DNA of 64,000 bases, from positions 501,001 to 565,000 of the forward strand of contig NZ_CP039691.1 of the NCBI RefSeq assembly GCF_005145045.1. Reading direction: 5' to 3'. The notes under the pieces are model-generated. The model was not told the DNA's origin and did no database searches. It worked only from the letters and a program-made list of their open reading frames with translations. Made by a program: the position numbers and the translations under genes. Origin of the DNA: Agrobacterium larrymoorei (GTDB lineage: Bacteria; Pseudomonadota; Alphaproteobacteria; Rhizobiales; Rhizobiaceae). Shown here piece after piece: positions 56,432 to 64,000 of this stretch. The stretch's first letter is position 1. Each line of letters opens with the position of its first letter.

Positions 56432-57883
56432 TTACATGCCCTTTGGCGTGTTGGCAGCCAGCTGAGCGGAAGCAACCGGGTTGGTCGCGCCGAAGGCATA
56501 GCCACCGCCGAGTGCGATGCTGAGCGAAACGTAATCCTGCGCCGTCTGCTGGATGGCAGTGGCAAGGTTTGCCTGCGCGGTGGAAACGTTGCGCTGCGCG
56601 TCCAGAACGTCGAGCAGCGAGGAGGCGCCGTCACGGTAGCTGGCTGTCGCGAGCGAAAGGGCTTCCTGATAGGACTTGACGGTTCTGCGCAGCGCATCTT
56701 CCGTCTGCTTGTCGCGGTTGACGGCGGCAAGAGCGTTTTCGACTTCTTCCACGCCGTTCAGCACGGTTGCCTTCCAGGCGAGGTATTCTTCACGCGCAGC
56801 CGACTTGGCGATATCGACATTGGCGCGAAGCGCGCCGCCATCGAGGATCGGCAGAACGAGGCTTGGGCCGAAGGACCAGCTGTTCGAGGTGCCGCGGGCA
56901 CCGCCATTGGCCAGGTTGATAAAGCTTGGGCTGATGGAGCCGCTAAGCGTGATGCTTGGGTAGAGGCGCGATTCGGCAACGCCGATATTGGCGACGGCTG
57001 CGGCAAGATTGCGTTCTGCAACACGGATGTCCGGGCGATTGCGAATGAGATCGACCGGAATGCCGGTGGTTGCCGGGCGGCGTGCAATAGGCTGACGTGC
57101 GCCGCGCTGCAATTCTACCACCAGAGAGGATGCAGGCATGCCGAGCAGCGTCGCGATGCGGTGAGCCGCGCGGCGGAAGCTGGTTTCGAGACCCGGCATG
57201 TCGGCGATGGTCGAATTGACCAGACCTTCAGCCTGAACGACGTCGAGGCGCGAGGCCGCACCGGCTTCCAGCTGAAGCTTGGTCAGATCAAGCGTTTCGC
57301 GGCGGGATTTCAGGTTGTCGCGGGCAATCGCCAGACGCTCCTGATAGTAGCGCACGTCGATATAGGCCGAAACGACGGAAGAAATCAGCGTCAGACGCTG
57401 GACGTCCGCTGTGGAATAGGCGGCATCGAGCGATGCGTTGGCATTTTCCTTCGCGCGGCGATATTGGCCGAACAGGTCGAGGAGCCAAGACGCGTCGAGA
57501 CCACCGGCAGAGGTATTGCGCACGGTGGTATCAACCGTCGGGAAGCTTCCCTTGGTCTGGCTTATCGTATGGCTGCCGGAAGCCGTCAGGCTCGGCAGAG
57601 ATCCTGCACCAGCGGAGGTAACCTGCGCTGCTGCCTGATTGATGCGCTCCACGGCCTGAAGAACGGTAAGGTTCTGTGCAAGGCCGGTTGCGACATAGCC
57701 ATTCAGGCGGCTGTCGTTGAAGGTGTTCCACCAGGGCGCGGTAGCGACATCGCCGTTGCTGGCTTTCCCGCCCTCTGCAAATTTGGATGGCAGCTGAATC
57801 TCAGGAGCCTTGTGGTCTGGGCCTACAACGCAGCCTGAAAGCAGGAGCATCGTGAGAGGAAGGGTAGCGCGAATAGACAGCAT
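56432..57883 (-). CDS. Outer-membrane efflux lipoprotein of an RND pump (NodT/OprM family)
   Basis: The 483-residue protein has a lipoprotein signal ending LLLSGC near residue 18, then VVGPDHKAPEIQLP, a standard start of NodT/OprM channels. Two outer-membrane efflux repeats follow, with long coiled helices. The ATG at 57883 directly precedes the signal peptide. It completes the tripartite pump encoded upstream, resembling AmeC of Agrobacterium in position. Confidence 0.92.
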   Translation of the reverse strand: MLSIRATLPLTMLLLSGCVVGPDHKAPEIQLPSKFAEGGKASNGDVATAPWWNTFNDSRLNGYVATGLAQNLTVLQAVERINQAAAQVTSAGAGSLPSLTASGSHTISQTKGSFPTVDTTVRNTSAGGLDASWLLDLFGQYRRAKENANASLDAAYSTADVQRLTLISSVVSAYIDVRYYQERLAIARDNLKSRRETLDLTKLQLEAGAASRLDVVQAEGLVNSTIADMPGLETSFRRAAHRIATLLGMPASSLVVELQRGARQPIARRPATTGIPVDLIRNRPDIRVAERNLAAAVANIGVAESRLYPSITLSGSISPSFINLANGGARGTSNSWSFGPSLVLPILDGGALRANVDIAKSAAREEYLAWKATVLNGVEEVENALAAVNRDKQTEDALRRTVKSYQEALSLATASYRDGASSLLDVLDAQRNVSTAQANLATAIQQTAQDYVSLSIALGGGYAFGATNPVASAQLAANTPKGM

Positions 57884-58029
57884 AAAGTTATCCCAATTAA
57901 TGTTGGCGCCTGAGGCACCCTCAGTCAAAGCGAGCGTAGCGTTGCTGTGTGCTGATGAAAGATGGAGCTTTCGATTCTGCCATACTTCTTACCAGCGTCC
58001 TTCTGCATTACTAGCATATTTTCCGGTTG

Positions 58030-61000
58030 TTAACGTTTAGATAGCCGCCGAATGATGACGAAAAAGGACGGTACGAAGAAAATTCCGAGGAGTGTTGCAG
58101 AAAGCATACCACCCAACACCCCGATACCGATCGCATTTTGCGCCGCAGAACCCGCTCCGCTGGCAATCGCCAGAGGAACGACGCCAAGAATGAAGGCAAG
58201 AGATGTCATGATGATCGGGCGCAGACGCAGCTTTGCTGCTTCGAGCGTCGCTTCCAGCAGGCTCAACCCGTGTTCCTGCCTTTCCTTGGCAAATTCCACG
58301 ATGAGGATGGCGTTCTTCGCCGCAAGACCGATCGTCGTCAGCAGACCCACCTTGAAGTAGACGTCATTCGACTGACCGAAGATATCGGCGGCAAGCAGTG
58401 CGCCCAGAACGCCGACCGGCACGGCCATGATAACCGAGAACGGTATCGACCAGCTTTCATAAAGCGCGGACAGGCAGAGGAACACGATCAGGACCGAAAG
58501 CGCGTAGAGCAACGGTGCCTGCGAACCCGAAAGGCGCTCCTGATAGGAGATGCCGGTCCAGGCAACCGTGTAGCCGCCATCCATTGTAGATACGATCCGC
58601 TCCACCTCATTCATCGCATCGCCGGAGCTGACGCCGGGAGGTGCCGAGCCTTCAAGCGAGAACGCGTTGGCTGCGTTGAATGCCGAAACGGATGGCAGGC
58701 CATTGACCCAGCGCGCCGTCGTGAACGAGGTGAACGGCACCATTTCACTGCCGGAATTGCGTGCGTTCCAGTATTTCAGGTCTTCCGCCTGCATGCGGTA
58801 GGGCGCATCCGACTGGACGTAGACCTTCTTCACCTTGTTGTTGAGCGTGAAGTCGTTGACCTGGCTGCCCGCAAAGATGGTGGTGAGCATGGAGTTGACT
58901 TCGGACAGGCTGAGGCCCATCGCGCCCAGCTTTTCCTGATCGAGATCCAGCTTGACCTGGCTTTCCTGATCGCGGTCGTTGGCGCGCATCGCCGTGACCT
59001 TGCCGCTGGAATTGGCGGCTTGGATCAGCTGCTTTGAGGCGCTGACAAGTGCATCGCTGCCCTGGTTACCGCTATCGACCAGATACATGGAGAAGCCGCT
59101 GGAGTTACCCATGCCCTGAATTGCGGGCGGAAGAATCGGGAAAACCTGTGCTTCGCGGAAGGTCATGAAGGTACCCATCGCGCGCTGGACCACGGCGGAG
59201 GCCGCCATTTTCGGGTCGGTTCTCAGATCGAAATCCTTGAGCTTGGCAAAAACCAACGCATAGCTCTGGCCGCTTCCGGTAAAGCTGAAACCGTTCACCG
59301 CAAAGACGCTTTCGATGACGTCTTTTTCCTTGTCGAGATAATAGTTCTCGACCTTTTCGATGACCTTCGCCGTCTGCGGGCTGGTCGAGCCGTTCGGCAG
59401 CTGGATGATCGTCATCAGAACGCCTTGGTCTTCCTGCGGGAGGAAGGAGGAGGGCAGACGCGAGAAGAGCAGGCCGCAGCCACCCATGACGACGGCGAAT
59501 ATGATGAGTACGCGCAACGGCCGTTTCAACAGATAGCCGACAGAGCCGACATAGCCGTTCGTGGTGCGCTCGAAATTGCGGTTGAACCATGCCCCGGGGC
59601 CACGGCCCTTCTTGTTATGATCGATGGGCTTCAGCATCGTTGCGCACAGCGCTGGTGTCAGCACGATGGCAACGACTGCCGAGAGAAGCATCGCCGAAAC
59701 GATGGTGATGGAGAACTGGCGGTAGATAATACCCGTCGAACCGCCGAAAAACGCCATGGGGATGAAGACGGCGGTCAGTACGAGAGCGATACCGACAATG
59801 GCGCCGGTGATTTCACCCATCGATTTTTCAGTGGCTTCGAGCGGTCCAAGTCCTTCCTCGGACATGATGCGCTCGACGTTTTCCACGACCACGATCGCGT
59901 CATCCACCAGAAGGCCGATGGCGAGAACCATGGCGAACATGGTCAGCGTGTTGATCGAATAGCCGGTCAGCGCCAGAACCCCGAACGTGCCGAGAAGCAC
60001 GACCGGCACGGCGATCATCGGAATGAAGGTTGCCCGCAGGTTCTGGAGGAACACCAGAAGCACGACGAAAACCAGTACGATGGCTTCCACCAGCGTATGA
60101 ACGACCTTTTCAATGGACAACGAAACGAAAGGCGTCGTGTCGTAAGGGTAGATGATCTTGACGTTCTGCGGCAGAGCAGGCGCGATCTGATTGAGCTTTG
60201 TCTTGACGAGAGCCGCCGTATCCAGAGCATTCGCACCCGTCGCCAGGTTGACCGCGAAGCCCGAAGCGGGCTGGCGGTTGGAACGTGAGGTCGAGGCGTA
60301 GGTTTCCTGGCCGATTTCCACGCGCGCTACATCGCTCAAGCGAACATTGGCGCCGGTCGTATCGACCTTGAGAATGATGCGCTCGAAATCCGAAACCGTC
60401 GTCAGCTGGCTCTGTGCCGTCATGGTCACGTTGATCTGCTGACCTTCGACAGCCGGAAGACCGCCGACCGAACCCACGGAAACCTGTGTGTTCTGCGATT
60501 GGATGGCCGAAGTCACATCGGCTGGCGTCAGCTGGAATTTCTTCAGCTTGAACGGATCGAGCCAGATGCGCATCGCATAGGCTGAACCGAAGGCATTGAT
60601 GTTGCCGACGCCCTCGATGCGTTTCACCTGATCTTCGATCTGCGTGGAGAAAATGTCGCCGAGATCGGCGGAGGAGCGCTTGCCATCCGTGGAAACCAGC
60701 GCGCCCACCAGAAGGATACTGGATGTGGATTTGGTGACTTCGATGCCGAGATTCTGCACGACCGATGGCAGCTGTGACGTAACGAGCTGGAGCTTGTTCT
60801 GCACCTGAACCTGCGCAATATCGGCATTGACGCTGTTATCGAAGGTCAGCGTGATGCTGGCGGATCCGGTGGTGGAAGACGAGGTCATATAGGTCAGGCC
60901 GTCAAGGCCGGTCATGCCGTCTTCGATGATCTGCGTCACCGTTTTTCGCACCGTATCGGCGCTGGCGCCCGTGTAGCTTGCGCTGATGCGAACGGTCGGC

Positions 61001-61119
61001 GGTGCGATTTCCGGATATTGGGAAATCGACAGCGTGTTGATTGCCAGCGCGCCGCCCAGCATGATGACGATGGCGATGACCCAAGCAAAGATCGGACGCC
61101 GAATGAAGAATTTTGCCAT
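58030..61119 (-). CDS. RND multidrug efflux transporter, AcrB family
   Basis: The 1029-residue protein begins MAKFFIRRPIFAWVIAIVIM and has twelve membrane segments, with two large periplasmic loops after segments 1 and 7. The proton-relay aspartates are in VLAIGLLVDDAIVVVENVER. It is an HAE-1 type pump expelling drugs, detergents or plant compounds. It sits 44 bases from the adaptor and 146 from the channel gene. The set matches AmeABC-like pumps, but exact orthology was not tested. Confidence 0.95.
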   Translation of the reverse strand: MAKFFIRRPIFAWVIAIVIMLGGALAINTLSISQYPEIAPPTVRISASYTGASADTVRKTVTQIIEDGMTGLDGLTYMTSSSTTGSASITLTFDNSVNADIAQVQVQNKLQLVTSQLPSVVQNLGIEVTKSTSSILLVGALVSTDGKRSSADLGDIFSTQIEDQVKRIEGVGNINAFGSAYAMRIWLDPFKLKKFQLTPADVTSAIQSQNTQVSVGSVGGLPAVEGQQINVTMTAQSQLTTVSDFERIILKVDTTGANVRLSDVARVEIGQETYASTSRSNRQPASGFAVNLATGANALDTAALVKTKLNQIAPALPQNVKIIYPYDTTPFVSLSIEKVVHTLVEAIVLVFVVLLVFLQNLRATFIPMIAVPVVLLGTFGVLALTGYSINTLTMFAMVLAIGLLVDDAIVVVENVERIMSEEGLGPLEATEKSMGEITGAIVGIALVLTAVFIPMAFFGGSTGIIYRQFSITIVSAMLLSAVVAIVLTPALCATMLKPIDHNKKGRGPGAWFNRNFERTTNGYVGSVGYLLKRPLRVLIIFAVVMGGCGLLFSRLPSSFLPQEDQGVLMTIIQLPNGSTSPQTAKVIEKVENYYLDKEKDVIESVFAVNGFSFTGSGQSYALVFAKLKDFDLRTDPKMAASAVVQRAMGTFMTFREAQVFPILPPAIQGMGNSSGFSMYLVDSGNQGSDALVSASKQLIQAANSSGKVTAMRANDRDQESQVKLDLDQEKLGAMGLSLSEVNSMLTTIFAGSQVNDFTLNNKVKKVYVQSDAPYRMQAEDLKYWNARNSGSEMVPFTSFTTARWVNGLPSVSAFNAANAFSLEGSAPPGVSSGDAMNEVERIVSTMDGGYTVAWTGISYQERLSGSQAPLLYALSVLIVFLCLSALYESWSIPFSVIMAVPVGVLGALLAADIFGQSNDVYFKVGLLTTIGLAAKNAILIVEFAKERQEHGLSLLEATLEAAKLRLRPIIMTSLAFILGVVPLAIASGAGSAAQNAIGIGVLGGMLSATLLGIFFVPSFFVIIRRLSKR

Positions 61120-61163
61120 AGTCTAGTTCCTGATCACGATGTTGCCGAGCATGTCTTCAGACA

Positions 61164-62372
61164 TCATGATTTCGGCGCCGGAGCAGCCTGGCCGCCCTGC
61201 TTCTCTATAATATAGCCTTTGTCATCGATTTCAGCCGGTACGGGATTGACGACCGCATTGTTGGCAATCCACTGGAAGCCATCCACGATCAGCTTGTCGC
61301 CATCGGCGACATTTTCCGTCACCAGCCAGTTGTTGCCGGAAAGCTGGCTGGTCGGGAATGTTCTCGTCTCGACCTTGTTTTCAGCGGTCACGAATTTCGC
61401 CGTCAACTCGCCATTGGCATTTCGCCCGGCGGCGCGCTGCGGAATGAGATAACCGATTTCCTTGCCGACAGTGATCGTGGCACGCACATACATGCCAGGA
61501 AGAATGATATTGTCGGGATTATCGAACAGTGTGCGGATGGAGACCGTGCCAGTGGTGGTGCTGACCGCCATTTCCGACATGTCGAGCTTGCCGACATGTG
61601 CATATTCCGAGCCGTCTTCCAGCGTCAGGCGAATATCCGTGGTTTCGCTGTTGTCGCTGCGCTCCAGTTTGCCGGCCTTGATTGCGGCCTGCAAACGAAG
61701 CAGGTTCACGCTGGATTCGTTCAGCTGGATATAGATCGGGTTGATCTTGCGAAGCGTCATCAGCGAGTCGGTCTGGCTCGCCGTCACGACGTTACCGATG
61801 GAGAAATTGGTGGCTGAGGTCACGCCATCGAATGGCGCGCGAACTTCCGTCAGCGACACGTTGATCTGCGCGGTCTGCAATGTTGCGTTGGCCTCGGCAA
61901 CCGACGCCTTCGCCTGAAGCAGCGTTGTCCGCGCGTCTTCGAATTCTTTCTGCGAAGCGCCGGAATTGGCCAGTCGCTCATAGCGCTGCAGGTTGGATTC
62001 GGCTGCCGGAACGCTGACCTCCGCCCGTTCAAGCGCGGCCTGTGCTTCCAGAAGAGAGGCCTGATAGGTATCGTCCTCGATCTTGTAGAGAAGATCGCCT
62101 TCCTTGACGAAGCTACCTTCCTTGAAAGCGATCTGCTTGATCACGCCGCCGACTCGTGGGCGAATATCGGCCGTCTGGAAGGCGCTGGCGCGGCCCGGCA
62201 GAACAGTGGTCAGCGGATATTCGCTCTTCTTCATGGCGACGACGCTAACGGGGGAGGGCGGGCGTTGATTTGCCTGTTGAGGAGCCTGCTTGCTGTCGCC
62301 GCTATCGCTGCATCCCGCCAGAATTCCAGCCATGAGGAGTGTGGTGATCAAAGGATGGACGCGTCTTCTCAT
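61164..62372 (-). CDS. RND periplasmic adaptor lipoprotein (membrane fusion protein)
   Basis: The 402-residue protein has a lipoprotein signal ending LAGC near residue 21. The lipoyl/barrel-sandwich halves (PRVGGVIKQIAFKEGSFVKEGDLLYKIED and VRAPFDGVTSATNFSIGNVV) enclose an alpha-hairpin, and a C-terminal membrane-proximal domain follows. The ATG at 62372 has GAGAAG upstream; the ATG at 62384 has none. It links the pump to the outer-membrane channel. Confidence 0.94.
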   Translation of the reverse strand: MRRRVHPLITTLLMAGILAGCSDSGDSKQAPQQANQRPPSPVSVVAMKKSEYPLTTVLPGRASAFQTADIRPRVGGVIKQIAFKEGSFVKEGDLLYKIEDDTYQASLLEAQAALERAEVSVPAAESNLQRYERLANSGASQKEFEDARTTLLQAKASVAEANATLQTAQINVSLTEVRAPFDGVTSATNFSIGNVVTASQTDSLMTLRKINPIYIQLNESSVNLLRLQAAIKAGKLERSDNSETTDIRLTLEDGSEYAHVGKLDMSEMAVSTTTGTVSIRTLFDNPDNIILPGMYVRATITVGKEIGYLIPQRAAGRNANGELTAKFVTAENKVETRTFPTSQLSGNNWLVTENVADGDKLIVDGFQWIANNAVVNPVPAEIDDKGYIIEKQGGQAAPAPKS

Positions 62373-62492
62373 CGTTCTTCTCATGTTTGGCTAGCGAAAG
62401 CTCGGTAGCAGATCATTCAATATGCAGAAAAATATAAACCGGGCGCAGAACGCGACCGGCAATCAGGGCCTTCTATCGTTACCATGTTCCAC

Positions 62493-62508
62493 TGATCTCA
62501 GGAGATCA
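62493..62508. promoter_or_regulatory. Candidate TetR-family operator between regulator and pump genes
   Basis: TGATCTC-AG-GAGATCA is a perfect 7-2-7 palindrome in the 171-base gap upstream of the adaptor. A TetR-type repressor is encoded just before it, so this is the likely operator; no binding data are available. Confidence 0.5.
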
Positions 62509-62543
62509 AACGGAAAGATAGAAGTGACGTAAATTGCAAACCG

Positions 62544-63203
62544 TCACTTTTCAAGGGTGTATTTCAACGACCTGTCGATGAGACCGACCACATCGCGGCA
62601 GCGTGTTGCCAAAATACCCGCTTCCTCACGGGCAATCAGTACCGGATGGAGGATCGTCGTCAGCACTTGCAGCACCAGCCCGGCTTCTTCCATTGGATCC
62701 GATTTGCGATAGACACCCTGCCGGATGCCATCGCGGATGATGATTGCGAGCTGCGCCTTGATGAGTTGCTGATAATATTCTCCACAGGCAAGATCCCGTT
62801 TCGCCGTCTGGAGTATCATGTCGAATATGTATGGGTTGTCATTAAGGTCGCTGTGATGGTTTTCCATCAGCGTTCGAGCGAGGTCCAGCATCCGCTCGTA
62901 AGGGGTATGGCTGTCATCCAGCAAATGGATTTTTTGCTCGAAGATGCGGATTTGCTGAAGGAAGATCGCATCGACCAGCGCGTTCTTCGAATGGAAATGC
63001 TTGAAGACGTTCGCCGGAGACATGCCGAGCGCATTGGCAATATCGGCTATCGAGACCGCGCCAAAACCGCGCTCTCGAAACAGCTTGTCCGTCATGATCA
63101 GAATATCGCGGCGCGTTTCTTCGCCAGAGCGACGAGGGCGAGAAACCTTCTTCGGTCCCTCGCCGGTTGCTTTCCGCGATCTGTCATCAGCGACTTTCGT
63201 CAC
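62544..63203 (-). CDS. TetR-family regulator of the RND pump (AmeR-like)
   Basis: The 219-residue protein has a TetR helix-turn-helix: RRDILIMTDKLFRERGFGAVSIADIANALGMSPANVFKHFHSKNALVDAI. This stretch and the HPVLIAREEAGILATRCRDVVGLID end are close, from memory, to Agrobacterium AmeR, but the middle differs. It probably represses the adjacent pump and is induced by pump substrates. The start is GTG at 63203, with GGGAG before it and two bases after the purC stop. Confidence 0.87.
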   Translation of the reverse strand: MTKVADDRSRKATGEGPKKVSRPRRSGEETRRDILIMTDKLFRERGFGAVSIADIANALGMSPANVFKHFHSKNALVDAIFLQQIRIFEQKIHLLDDSHTPYERMLDLARTLMENHHSDLNDNPYIFDMILQTAKRDLACGEYYQQLIKAQLAIIIRDGIRQGVYRKSDPMEEAGLVLQVLTTILHPVLIAREEAGILATRCRDVVGLIDRSLKYTLEK

Positions 63204-63205
63204 CC

Positions 63206-64000
63206 TTATGCTCCCTGGAAAAATGGCGCCAGATTTCGCCGCACTCGATCCAGCGGCGATGCTTCCTCATCATTCGGCTGAAAGCTCTCGCCGGTAATGC
63301 GCTCGAAGGCATCAATATAGACGCGTGAGGTTTGCAGCACCAGTTCTTCAGGAATGGTCGGAATTTCGTCCTTGTAAGGATCGCAACGCTCCGCGACCCA
63401 GGCGCGAACAAAGTCCTTGTCGAAGCTGACGGGACGTTTCCCGCTCTGGAAAGCCTCTTCATAACTATCCGCCATCCAGTACCGGCTGCTATCCGGGGTG
63501 TGGATTTCATCGGCCAGTATGATCGTCCCGTTTTCGTCGGTCCCGAACTCATATTTGGTATCGACCAGGATCAGCCCCTGCTTTGCAGCAATTTCCTGCC
63601 CGCGCTTGAAAAGCGCGAGAGCGTAGGTCGAGAGAACCTGCCACTGCTCCTCGGTCAAAAGCTTCTTCTCTACGATCTCCGCAGGTGTCAGCGGTTCGTC
63701 ATGCCCGCCATCGAACTCCTTGCTCGTCGGCGTAATGATCGGTTCAGGCAGGACCTGATTGTCCTTCATTCCATCGGGGAAGGTAACGCCATACATGGAG
63801 CGCTCGCCCTTCTTATAGAGTGTGAGAATGGAAGTACCCGTAGTGCCTGCCAGATAACCGCGCACGACGACTTCCACGGGGAGAATATTCAGCCGCTTGC
63901 CGATAACCACGTTCGGGTCTGGGTAGGAGACGACATGGTTGGGGCAGATGTCATTCGTTTGCTCGAACCAGTATCGTGCCGTTTGCGTCAGAACCTGCCC
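63206..64000 (-). CDS. purC: SAICAR synthetase PurC, N terminus beyond the window
   Basis: PurC joins aspartate to CAIR in purine synthesis. The visible 264 residues run open to base 64000. They contain [71 protein letters not shown] and [15 protein letters not shown], all conserved in this family. An internal GTG near 63910 is not the true start because upstream residues also match. The first part is missing. tetR follows with a two-base gap. Confidence 0.94.
   Translation of the reverse strand, partial: GQVLTQTARYWFEQTNDICPNHVVSYPDPNVVIGKRLNILPVEVVVRGYLAGTTGTSILTLYKKGERSMYGVTFPDGMKDNQVLPEPIITPTSKEFDGGHDEPLTPAEIVEKKLLTEEQWQVLSTYALALFKRGQEIAAKQGLILVDTKYEFGTDENGTIILADEIHTPDSSRYWMADSYEEAFQSGKRPVSFDKDFVRAWVAERCDPYKDEIPTIPEELVLQTSRVYIDAFERITGESFQPNDEEASPLDRVRRNLAPFFQGA

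Overview
The window looks like chromosomal DNA of an Agrobacterium/Rhizobium-type alphaproteobacterium. The evidence is the glycine-dependent (Shemin) hemA, the rhizobial thiCOSG order behind a TPP riboswitch, an AmeR-like regulator with its RND pump, an amino acid:[carrier protein] ligase operon of the kind described in Agrobacterium, and a short CCTCGGG/CCCGAGG palindromic repeat typical of Rhizobiaceae. Gene density is high, both strands are used, and no rRNA, tRNA, CRISPR or replication origin was seen. All calls come from reading the sequence and from remembered family motifs; no database search was run.

Layout. 1-13.5 kb: truncated PAS-PAS chemoreceptor, the tamA-tamB outer-membrane assembly pair, a glycine-zipper lipoprotein, hemA (with an FNR-like box at exact class II spacing), zinT (Zur-like palindrome), dxr, a PAP2 phosphatase and an FAD hydroxylase. 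13.5-15.7 kb: palindromic repeats, then an IS110-family element split by an IS5/IS427-type element. 15.8-30.4 kb: a glycan region with a seven-gene operon (Yej/Opp-like ABC importer plus three glycosyltransferases), further glycosyltransferases, a NodB-like deacetylase, a nucleotide-sugar dehydrogenase and a small methyltransferase. 30.4-36.6 kb: four co-oriented genes for a degenerate ABC protein, a lone cyclic-nucleotide-binding domain, an MBL hydrolase and a membrane [2Fe-2S] adenylate cyclase. 36.8-42.6 kb: a tightly packed five-gene operon of carrier protein, acyl-CoA dehydrogenase-like flavoprotein, amino acid:[carrier protein] ligase, DUF1839 protein and GH2 glycosidase. 42.7-50.9 kb: TPP riboswitch-thiCOSG, P1 peptidase, HTH-only ModE-like regulator and convergent modABC with a ModE-type operator. 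50.9-64 kb: FAD amine oxidase, stand-alone RAM domain, two small ORFs, epmAB and divergent efp, a tripartite RND pump with its TetR-family regulator, and truncated purC.

The two best candidates for undescribed biology are the cyclase/hydrolase/cNMP-sensor/degenerate-ABC cluster (30.4-36.6 kb), whose ABC protein has lost the usual ATPase residues and carries three copies of a DNLLYG/ENILFG/DNILFG segment, and the carrier-protein operon (36.8-42.6 kb), where the glycosidase is translationally coupled to aminoacyl-carrier-protein chemistry.
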